Shown here one piece after another: positions 51,186 through 58,799 of a stretch of DNA of 64,000 bases; within the stretch, counting starts at the first letter, position 1; each line of letters begins with the position of its first letter. The notes beneath the pieces are model-generated. The model searched no databases. It saw only the letters and a program-made list of their open reading frames with translations, and was not told the origin of the DNA. The stretch is from positions 33,545,359-33,609,358 of the forward strand of contig JASEVX010000006.1 in the NCBI GenBank assembly GCA_031761405.1, in the 5' to 3' direction. The DNA comes from Serripes groenlandicus. Its lineage: Eukaryota; Mollusca; Bivalvia; Cardiida; Cardiidae. Made by a program: the position numbers and the translations under genes.

Positions 51186-51687
51186 ATGGGTGGAGTATCG
51201 ATCGTAGATGGTGATATAACTGATATTCGTAACGTCCACGCCATAGTACATCAAGTCAATTGTCTCACAGTTAAATCGCACGGGTTATCGGCAATAATTG
51301 GTAAGAAATACCCGTGGGCAGACGTCGCTTAATTCCAGAAATCTCGCCACAGCGGAAACTAGAGGAAAACCCGGAAACGTCAAGATCTACGACGAAGGCA
51401 ACGGTTTCCACGTAGTCTGTATGGAAGCGCAATGGGAATATGGCAAATGCTTTCAATCTCGTAGAGGTCGAATAAGGCCTTATGACGATACCCCGCAACA
51501 AAGAATTCGCTGGTTCGAACGGTATTCGAAATTAGGACACCGCAAAGATTTACGGATTATCGCATTTCCCTACAAAATAGCGTGCGGTCTGAGCGGAGGA
51601 AAGTGGAGTATTTATTTTCGACTTATAGAACGATTTGCTGAAATGTTCGATAAAAACGTGATTATTATACATAAATTAATTAGATGA
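51186..51687 (+). pseudogene. Macro-domain (ADP-ribose-binding) protein, frameshifted
   Basis: ATG at 51186 opens GGVSIVDGDITDIRNVHAIV then HQVNC, the ADP-ribose-binding first half of a macro domain. A TAA at 51330 ends that frame. The neighbouring frame, from about 51328, carries on with RNLATAETRGKPGNVKIY, VVCMEAQWEYGK and FPYKIACGLSGGKW, the second binding loop (family pattern PYGIGCGxxGG). The break is one frameshift around 51328-51345. Total would be about 165 residues, a usual size for a stand-alone macro domain. The family binds or hydrolyses ADP-ribose groups. In viral genomes it often counters host ADP-ribosylation, which is inference here. Confidence 0.85.
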
Positions 51688-51863
51688 AAAGTTATTTCTA
51701 TGTATTTTATTTCATCAACATCCCGAGATCAAACATCGACTGAAACGCACATACATTATTCTATCCTGGAAAATTTACTAAGTATTCAATACCACCGGAA
51801 ACATAAATATAAGGTAACGACGCTACGGACAAGATATGACGTGGCGTCATACCACTTAATGAA

Positions 51864-51912
51864 CCAATCGTGTAATAACCTATCCCTAATGACGTCACTA
51901 TCCGTATAAATA
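51864..51912 (+). promoter_or_regulatory. Promoter-like region of the PC4-TBP gene
   Basis: CCAAT at 51864-51868, CRE palindrome TGACGTCA at 51890-51897 and TATAAATA at 51905-51912, 46 bases before the ATG at 51958. The order and spacing look like a canonical animal RNA polymerase II promoter. Confidence 0.65.
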
Positions 51913-51957
51913 AGGTCGACTCCACAAATTCGTTATCAGTTACACTTCGAATGCAAT

Positions 51958-52987
51958 ATGGTTAGCAACGTTAGCTTCGCTTTGGATAATCAGACATACG
52001 TTAAAGTCAGCGAATGGAAAGAGAAAAAAAGGGTCGATCTCAGAGAGTGGGAAGCCAACAAACCCAACGAAAAAGGGGATTAGTTTAACGCTAATGCGGT
52101 GGAATAATTTTACCGACGGTATAGAAAATGTTGACGAAGCTTTAAAGGATAATAAATATTACTGTCTTCACTTGGGAGGGAACGTGTATTGTACCGTTAG
52201 GGAAAACAATCCGTGCGTGGATATTCGCCAGTACTGGAATCCCGAAGAGGAAGTGGTTCCGTGCAGAAAGGGATTGTGTTTAAGGCCCGGAGAATATCTG
52301 CATTTAAAAGAAGCCATTCCTAAAATAGGAACAGCCGTTCAAGAACTCAAAAGCGTCGTGCCGTGCCAGTTTCAGAGCGATCACGACAACCAATTAGGTT
52401 ATCTCGGATGTTCCGAGTGTAATCCCAACGACTTTATGAATTGGTCAAATATGATCACCAACGTCGTGTGTACAGCCGAAACAAACTGCGACATTAACCT
52501 CAAAACGTTGGTGAACAAGACCGTAAATATAATATACGATCCCTCACGCTTTTTCGGAGCTCAGTGGAAACATTCTAAAATAGGGGGACATTGAATGGTA
52601 TTTTCTACCGGAAAATTGATGGTGAACGGACGAATCCGATCAATCTCCGACGCTAAACGAAGACTAAGACGATACGCCAGAAAACTACAGAGATTGGGAT
52701 GGGCAGTACGACTTTCCGGGGTTAAGGTAGCGACTGTATCGGCATCTTTTAAATTAAACTCGTCTCCCTATTTGACGAATTTGTGCCACTTTTATTCTGG
52801 AAGTTACGAACCGGAACTGTTTCCTGCCGTCATGTTTACCAAGGATTCTGTTCATTTCACGTGTTTTCAATCTGGGGCTGTGCTTATGACGGGTATAAAC
52901 GATATTCTCAAAAACGTAAAGTATGCATGCCCGTCTTATTGGAAATACCATTTTTGTAAAGCGTTTATTCCCGGTGCGCTATATTAA
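51958..52987 (+). pseudogene. Tandem PC4 domains fused to a TBP-like domain, two breaks
   Basis: Residues 1-60 match a PC4/p15 single-strand DNA-binding domain (YVKVSEWKEKKRVDLREWE). After a frameshift in an A/G run near 52075 its last part continues. A second PC4 domain follows (VDIRQYWNPEEEVVPCRKGL, HLKEAIPKIGTAVQEL). After a short Cys-containing linker, ITNVVCTAETNCDINLKTLV and DPSRFFGAQW match the first TBP repeat. An in-frame TGA at 52592-52594 interrupts it, then MVFSTGKLMVNGRIRS, ARKLQRLGW and the second-repeat hallmark YEPELFPAVMF, FQSGAVLMTG follow. TBP recognises TATA boxes and PC4 is a transcription coactivator. I know of no named protein joining them. About 343 codons. Confidence 0.88.
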
Positions 52988-52999
52988 ACAGGGGTGTAT

Positions 53000-53070
53000 A
53001 ATAAAAAAAAATATATATAAATAAAATGTATGTATTAAGTTTTTATTATTTTTTTATTATTACGATTATA
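53000..53070. terminator. Bidirectional poly(A) region between convergent viral genes
   Basis: AATAAA on the plus strand at 53020-53025 lies just past the PC4-TBP stop. AATAAA on the minus strand at 53042-53047 lies past the protease. The whole interval is A/T runs. Confidence 0.6.
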
Positions 53071-53132
53071 CATAGTTATATTAAACGGAATCTTTTCAAC
53101 GATGATACGATTCTGTTTATGGTCCAGCCGCG

Positions 53133-53495
53133 TCAGCGACGTTTAGCGTAATACACGCATTAATGTCCGCAGGTCGTCGTTCCCAAAGGCTGAACTCTTA
53201 CTTTATTATAAACGTATTTAGGTCCATTTTTCTTTAACACTGTTTTGAATCGTCTGTGATAAAAGTTCGGAGCACGACCCAACGAATCGAATAGTTCCGA
53301 AGGTCCTTTTTTCGGAAAGTAAAATAGCATCCAATGGGTTCCGGGTCGTTCCTTTTTATCAGAGTTGACGACGTATAATCTGGGGCGTCTCTGAATTTTG
53401 ATTGGTAATTCGTCCGCGGCGCATACACTTCCGAACTGGGATCGAACCTCGGAATCATTTATTAAGATTTCTGTCAATTCCGACGCGTATATCAT
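53133..53495 (-). pseudogene. Adenain-type cysteine protease, stop beside the catalytic Cys
   Basis: It starts MIYASELTEILINDS with a start overlapping the capsid gene stop (ATGA). It has GTHWMLFYF with the catalytic His, ELFDSLG with the acidic residue, VQPLGTTTCGH with the oxyanion Gln and catalytic Cys. This order is that of C5-family viral maturation proteases, which cleave capsid precursors. A TAA immediately follows Cys-Gly-His, where the family has a Tyr. CVYYAKRR continues in frame for eight codons to a second stop. Truncation there should be damaging. Confidence 0.88.
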
Positions 53496-54749
53496 TCTAG
53501 GCTGACCTTTCTGCTGGCGTCAATTTTCATCAGAGCCAACAACTTGGCGTAATCGACGACCGTACAGGTTTCTGGAAGAGTCTGGAAAAACTTAAGTTCC
53601 AATCGGGTGTGAGCTCTGTCGTCTACTTTGTTTTTGTTATCGCCGCTAGGCCTAAATACGTATAGGCTGTACCCCCCTTTGAAATCTCTCCTCGTGATAT
53701 GAATTACCCTTTTTGTATTGTCCCAGAACAATCTCTGATACGCGTCGACGAATTGATCGCTCTTATAATCGATCCTTAGCGGTTCCGAGGGCGTTGACTG
53801 TCCGTCTACGAAAAATCCTGCGTAGTTACAATCGTAATTTTGAAAATTAAATGGGTTCTTTACGTAAGATCCGTGTAACGCCTCTGCACTGACTAATCCG
53901 ATAATCAGTTGCTGTGGAACGTCTCCTTGAAAGAGGTCATCCGTGATCAACGAAAACTGACCTTTCGGTACCGCGTAAGTCATGATAACGGATCGACTGT
54001 ACGGATATACGTCGTCATTTTTTCTTAATGCTGTCAGCCTGTCCGAGAATAACGCTGGGGTTAACTTTAACCAGCGCCACTTTTAACGCCGCCTCAGTGA
54101 TACGTAAACGGTATGATTCGGTTTCGTCCTTCGCCAAAAGTCTGAATCGATCCATATTTTGCCAAAGTTTGATGTTTAAGGGTACTCCGTTGAGTAGCAG
54201 TCTGTCTTGTTGACACAGATCGACGTGAAGAACACCCAAGAGGTCCAATTCTTTACTTAGTGACGTACTTATCGATCTGATATACAGTCCGCTATTTCTA
54301 CCCGCGGGATCGGGGTCATCCATATCAACGCCGCTTTCGTCTTTGACGAACAGTTGACAGTCCAATTCGTGTTGACTCCGACATTCCTTCAGAGTATCTA
54401 AATAAGCTTTGTAGGCGTAATAAGCGCCGACTTGACTACTTGGGTACTGCTGTACGTTAACGTCCACTTGGGAAAAAATACTATGTTAAGCGTTATTCGT
54501 CAACCCCACGTGTTCGTCGGGTCCTATATCGGTGCCGTCGGCTTTGACGATTTTTAGTGTTATGTGCAAAAGTAAATGTTTCGGGTCGATGTACGTCACA
54601 GAGGTTCCGGGAACGTTAAATTCGATTGCGGCGCCTTCCATCAATTGATTAATGGGTCTCACTGTAATCCATTCCCTGTTTTGCGTCGCAATTTCCACTT
54701 CGGGCCATTCAAACAAGGCAAGATCATTATCATGTTTGTTTATATTCAT
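53492..54749 (-). pseudogene. Polinton major capsid protein (double jelly roll), two breaks
   Basis: It begins DLALFEWPEVEIATQNREWI and AAIEFNVPGTSVTYIDPKHL. An in-frame TAA follows at 54486. The same frame continues with QVGAYYAYKAYLDTLKECRS and LHVDLCQQDRLLLNGV. A frameshift in an A run near 54015 leads to VPKGQFSLITDDLFQG, IIGLVSAEALHGSYVKNPFN and RRDFKGGYSLYVFRP. These match the widespread protein annotated in invertebrates as F54H12.2-like, the Polinton major capsid protein. About 420 residues. It would form the trimeric capsomers of the particle. Confidence 0.9.
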
Positions 54750-55060
54750 TTTTTCTTTTTGTCAACGAATACCTTATCCACGTATCTCGGTTTCTTCGAT
54801 GACTTTACGGTTGCGGTTAATGTTCTCTTATAACCTCGTCCGTCTAGCCTCTTTCTGTTTTTTAGCTCAGATTTGGCGAGTTCTATATCCTGCGCGATTG
54901 GCGTCACAAATTTAATGCCAGGTTCTCGCGCACCGTTTTCTAATTGTATATCGTCTACTATATAATGACCCTTGTGATTAGGTCGAAGTTTTCCTTCCGC
55001 CATTAAGTCGAAATGTCTCTTCCATCTTTCTACTTCCATTTCTTTAGATGAATGGTGCAC
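54746..55060 (-). CDS. Small basic protein of unknown role, intact
   Basis: About 104 residues, open throughout. Its stop overlaps the capsid start (ATGA) and its start overlaps the penton end. It has WKRHFDLMAEGKLRPNHKGH, then YIVDD, IKFVTPIAQDIELAKSEL and a lysine-rich end KVFVDKKKK. Position between the two capsid genes suggests a virion or assembly role. I recall similar short proteins beside capsid genes in Polintons but cannot name a family. One of the few uninterrupted frames in the element. Confidence 0.65.
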   Translation of the reverse strand: MHHSSKEMEVERWKRHFDLMAEGKLRPNHKGHYIVDDIQLENGAREPGIKFVTPIAQDIELAKSELKNRKRLDGRGYKRTLTATVKSSKKPRYVDKVFVDKKKK

Positions 55061-55440
55061 CTTAAGTTCGATCCTTTAACGTGACCCAACCGACTGCCCC
55101 TTATAAAGATTCTAACGCGATGTAAGATGGTCGATTTAACTTTCATGTACATGGGGTTATCGAAGAGGAAATAAGCCGTCGTTTTCTTCCCCGGAGGTTT
55201 CTGCAACGGTCGCAGTACGGGTATCATAGTGTTCTCCGCGTACGATTCTTGACAAATGTCCGAAAACACTAATAAAATGACATCTTTCATAGACATTTGT
55301 ATCTCCTTCAGTCCACACATCCAATGACCGTCCAATACGTACGGGTAAGGCAATTCGACAGTAAAATCTGAGGAATCGTTATTGGGATATTGGTCTCTCG
55401 ACTGTACGCTGCTTAGAAATAGGTAATGATCTTCCGTGAT
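55030..55440 (-). pseudogene. Penton-like minor capsid protein (single jelly roll), start lost
   Basis: The readable frame opens after a TGA at 55441 with ITEDHYLFLSSVQSRDQYPN, then SDFTVELPYPYVLDGHWMCG and LKEIQMS, matching the first strands of Polinton penton proteins (a pattern of PNNT..xxTxLPxPixLxGxWEVGLxEI). It goes on with ILLVFSDICQE, MIPVLRPL and TILHRVRIFIRGSRL, ending CTIHLKKWK. No ATG is available at the 5' end, so the start has probably been lost by a small change. It would form capsid vertices. Confidence 0.75.
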
Positions 55441-55645
55441 TCAGAGAAGGGGAAGGTAAAGCGTAACCGATCGTGCTACAAAGTATACTAATCCACAGTT
55501 CCGGGTTTCCGTTTTTCAGTGACAGATTCACGATAGAAGTTATAGTAATTACGTATACGATGCTTATCTGACAAATGTACACGATTTCGGCTGTAGGAAC
55601 TCTGTTTCCGAAAAATGTCCATTCTTTACTGTGTTCTCTATCCAT
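55440..55645 (-). CDS. Small two-helix membrane protein of the viral element
   Basis: From MDREHSKEWTFFGNRVPTAE it runs into two hydrophobic segments, IVYICQISIVYVITITSIVN and LWISILCSTIGYALPSPSL. Similar FFGxRxPxxEIVxxxQ proteins with a GYLLPNP-like end are, as I recall, conserved next to the penton gene in Polintons, without a named function. The 3' boundary is uncertain because the frame continues past the likely end. An upstream in-frame Met at 55687 lies inside the integrase coding end. Confidence 0.6.
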
Positions 55646-55680
55646 CGTGTTATAGCGCGTATAATAGCCGGTGCCTCTTA

Positions 55681-56811
55681 TTAACACAATTGTTTAAGAT
55701 GCGTTTCCAGTATCCATGAGTCATACTTCTTAGGCCAATGCAACCATCTTACGAGTAACTCTTTCCTCCTATTTCTGGTTCTTTTCCTTAAAACTTTTTC
55801 CACGTATTATTCGGTGTTTTCGTCTACATTGACCGACTGCAGTTCCTGTTGGTAGAAAGTACCCGTCACAGCGTCGCCCGACCAATCCACGAGATCGTAC
55901 AAGGGTAACACGTCTCGTTTGAATCTTCTTTTCTCCGGACCATTTTTGCGAATATTCTCTGTCAAACACGTTTCTGATGAGCGAAACGCGTACAACTTGT
56001 CCTATTTTGAACGCGTAGCGCCGCTTATTACGCGTTTCAAATTTCACGAGTTTAAATTTTTTAGTAATCCTTTTTTGACGAAGGACGTATTGTTCGTATC
56101 TGCTTTCGTGTTCGTTATTCTCGTCGATTGATGTAGGCGTCCTCCCTAAACTGGAATGAACGGTGTTATTTTAACTATTTACGATATCGGACAATACGTT
56201 CACGTATCTCCGTGTTCTGTTTTTTTTTTATAAAATAACGATACACTCGGTGTTTAAGCGTTTTAATTAGCCTCTCGGCATAGTTCCGTATTTTCAGCGC
56301 TAAAATGACGCATACCCCTCTCTTTTAAAAACTTCGCCATCACTTTGTTGTTAAATTCTTTACCCTTGTCCGTGCGTATGATCTTTGGTTGTCTAGGACA
56401 TATTAACAACATCTCAAAAGCTTTATTAACCTCTTTAGCCGATTTGCTTCTCACGGGTTGACAATGCGCGAACCTCGAGAAAATGTCAATCGCTACCAAT
56501 ACGTACTGATAACCGTCGTTTAAGCTGGCTACGTCTTTCAATTCAAGTAAATCTGCATCCCACTGACTGTTTAGGCCTTCTACGATTACCCTAGATCGTT
56601 CGAACTTGCGTCTCGCGCCTTTAGTTAAAGAATAGGCATCTTGATCTCCGAGCCATTTCGCGACTCTGAACTTTCCGATTTTAAATTTTCCCTCAGCTTT
56701 CACCGTTTCGTACAGTTTGTCGGGACCTGCAAAACTTCCGGGATGACTAGGGTCGAAATATATTGATGACAGACACTCTTTCCAATCCGGCATATTTAAA
56801 CTTCGATCCAC
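55681..56811 (-). pseudogene. Retroviral-type integrase with C-terminal chromodomain, heavily broken
   Basis: It starts MDRSLNMPDWKECLSSIYFD. The catalytic core shows WDADLLELKDVASLNDGYQY, VLVAIDIFSRFAHCQPV, and RTDKGKEFNNKVMAKFLKER with the second Asp; the last catalytic Glu falls at the break near 56275. Three further breaks follow: a frameshift at an A run near 56225, an in-frame TAA near 56180, and a frameshift near 55920. Then come VLPLYDLVDWSGDAVTGTFY (the SH3-like part) and, after another shift near 55805, LVRWLHWPKKYDSWI, a chromodomain aromatic pattern. Polinton integrases have this layout and insert the element into host DNA. Confidence 0.9.
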
Positions 56812-57044
56812 TGCTTGCGTTCCGCTTTTTTAGGTTTACGTCGTGTTTTGGCTGGAATTCCGGGAGGACCTGCACGTTGTCGTCTAAATTGTTTAAGTTT
56901 CGGCGTCTCCGCAGTTATTACCTCCTTTTTGTCTTCTAGGGGTTTAGAAACGGGGCGATTGTATTGCGTCTGTATATTTCTGTGAGCGATTAATCTCTGG
57001 TATTTATCGAACGGAAGTAATACCGATTTCTGTAAAGTACTCAT
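56796..57044 (-). CDS. Unknown small protein of the viral element, basic C terminus
   Basis: 82 residues, open throughout. MSTLQKSVLLPFDKYQRLIA is followed by a proline- and lysine-rich tail (TPKLKQFRRQRAGPPGIPAK, TRRKPKKAERK). The start overlaps the upstream stop by four bases and the end overlaps the integrase start by 16. The basic tail suggests nucleic-acid contact. No family is recognised. Confidence 0.55.
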   Translation of the reverse strand: MSTLQKSVLLPFDKYQRLIAHRNIQTQYNRPVSKPLEDKKEVITAETPKLKQFRRQRAGPPGIPAKTRRKPKKAERKQWIEV

Positions 57045-57353
57045 TGTAAGTAAACGTTCAATGAAGGTTTAACGGCTCTCATAAACTCGTATACTGCCTT
57101 TGCTCGCCTCTTTAATATTTTTCTTTTATCTAAGAGCGCTAGGGACGTATCGACAAGACGTCTTAACAGGCGTTTATGATGCTCTATCGACGTCAGCACT
57201 GAAGACGATACGGTTAGTGTCCTTTGCAGAAAATTAAGAACGATCTGCACTAAAGATCTTAATTGATCCTTAGTAATGGTGTCCAATAAGGCTAGACGTC
57301 TTTGATAGAAACAGAGCAAAAAAGGTCCATTGACTTTTTACCAGGCGACTCAT
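57041..57353 (-). pseudogene. Small basic helical protein, Polinton core-protein-like, frameshifted start
   Basis: An ATG at 57353 opens MSRLVKSQWTFFALF. A shift in a T/A run near 57322 leads to LLDTITKDQLRSLVQIVLNF, LTSIEHHKRLLRRLVDTSLA and LLDKRKILKRRAKAVYEFM. The pattern of a helical start, HK-LRxL and a KRKIL-like basic segment resembles small Polinton/adintovirus proteins often compared with adenovirus core or pVI-like proteins. The identity is tentative. It is the first gene of the minus-strand block. Confidence 0.5.
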
Positions 57354-57936
57354 GGTAATATTTTAAAACCGCGATGTCTGCTTTCCTCTTATAAACATTT
57401 ATACACCACACTGTCTTCCCCCCCAAAAGATCCGTGTTCGTAACCGATATTCATCTCGACCTCTGGGGGTTAAATCGACCAAAAGGTTCTCTGGTGGCGT
57501 CCTTAAAATGTTTTATGTATTTGTTGAATTACACCATGCGACTATGTGAACCGCATGTTACACCATTAGGCTAAAGATACTCCATCTTACACGTATTGCA
57601 GGTTTCCAGATCCCCTAATCATCATAGACAATCAGATTACTCCTCACCAATATGGGCCAATATAAATACGTGTTCAACCATTAACGTATTTCACTTGTTT
57701 AGAATTATAAATACCTTTGTTTTGAGGAATTTAATTTACGTACGCTTAAAGTATTTCCTCGACCATTGAAAGGTTCGATTTTAATACATTAAATAGGATC
57801 TAAACACACAGCAACATACGGACCATCCGTTTCAGGTTGGCGACACGGTTTTAGTGCTAGATTTACGTGTTTATCGTTGGACTCGACCCGGACCTAGGTC
57901 ACCGATGCAACACAAAGCGGTGACTACACATCAAAG

Positions 57937-58546
57937 ATGGCTGTGCCCTTGAAACGAATTCGGTTGTTCGGTCATTCATTCGTACAGAGACATTAAGACT
58001 TCATTCGAACAAGTGACGACTTTACCTTCCCTTGGGAAGTGCAGGGTCCTCCTCTTACCCAATATTCTGGATTTCCGGGAGCGGACGTAGACAGATTACG
58101 AAACAACATTGATGTGATAACAGACTTTGAACCCGATGTTTTATTTCTATTTTCGGGAATGAACAAATTATTCGACACTTGGATGCCTCCTTCGGAGCTA
58201 GCTCGTCAGATCATCGATCTCGTCAGGACTTTGTTGTATTCGTTAAACATCAGGGAAGTAGTAGTGATATCAATTACTCATCGTTGGCCATCTACAAGGA
58301 CAAGATATCCGGTGAACACGGATTGGTTCAATAACAGAATTGATCAGACAAACATTGAACTTTCAAAAGGGCTACGTCGTTTGGACCAGGGACGCACCTA
58401 TCTTTGGAGACTGAAAGGTGTTTGGTCACATTTGGTATGGCTGTCTTTTGTCTGTGTCGAGACAAACAAGCAAAATGATCGCTAACTTAAAAGCAGCCAC
58501 AGTCGCGATCCTCAGACGGTCCATCTGTGCTTCACCATTAGGTTAA
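57937..58546 (+). pseudogene. SGNH-hydrolase-like protein, one stop and a 3' frameshift
   Basis: ATG at 57937 gives MAVPLKRIRLFGHSFVQRH, where GHS is the usual nucleophile block of these SGNH-like proteins. A TAA at 57994-57996 follows. The same frame continues DFIRTSDDFTFPWEVQGPPL, QYSGFPGADVDRLRNN, FEPDVLFLFSGMN and REVVVISITHRWPSTRTRYP, then YLWRLKGVW. The end (LKAATVAILRRS) is in another frame. Proteins of this type are abundant in bivalve genomes and, as I recall, associated with retrotransposons. Whether it belongs to the viral element or to a separate element is unclear. Confidence 0.7.
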
Positions 58547-58701
58547 GATATGTATTTTATTTTTCAATGCTAAAGCTATCATGGCCTCTTTGCCATGATT
58601 TGATACAATATTCTTCACCTAGTTTTTCATGTACATTATCTGGTGATACCAAACTGGTCTTCATTCTTCCATAAAAACAGTCCCAAGTGAAAGATACTCA
58701 C

Positions 58702-58790
58702 CGCGTAATATAACTGGAAATGACGCATAACTATAGAAATGTGCACTTGTATGAATAAAAACTGTCCTGGAAAAACTTTGAGTTATTGGA
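58702..58790 (-). pseudogene. Partial copy of the first Ig exon of the receptor
   Basis: Minus strand reads TVFIHTSAHFYSYASFPVIL just before a GTGAGT donor, parallel to IVVFQTSNNKYNSTSLPIRL in the intact exon. The donor phase is the same. The rest of the domain is not recognisable. Confidence 0.55.
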
Positions 58791-58799
58791 AGCCAAATA

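Noticed and set aside
52060..52095. Programmed ribosomal frameshift in the PC4 region
   Set aside because: An A/G run is present, but nearly all neighbouring genes carry random stops and shifts, so decay is the simpler reading.
54576..54915. Plus-strand ORFs opposite the capsid genes
   Set aside because: They are antisense shadows of the major capsid and its neighbouring gene; no motif or splice context.
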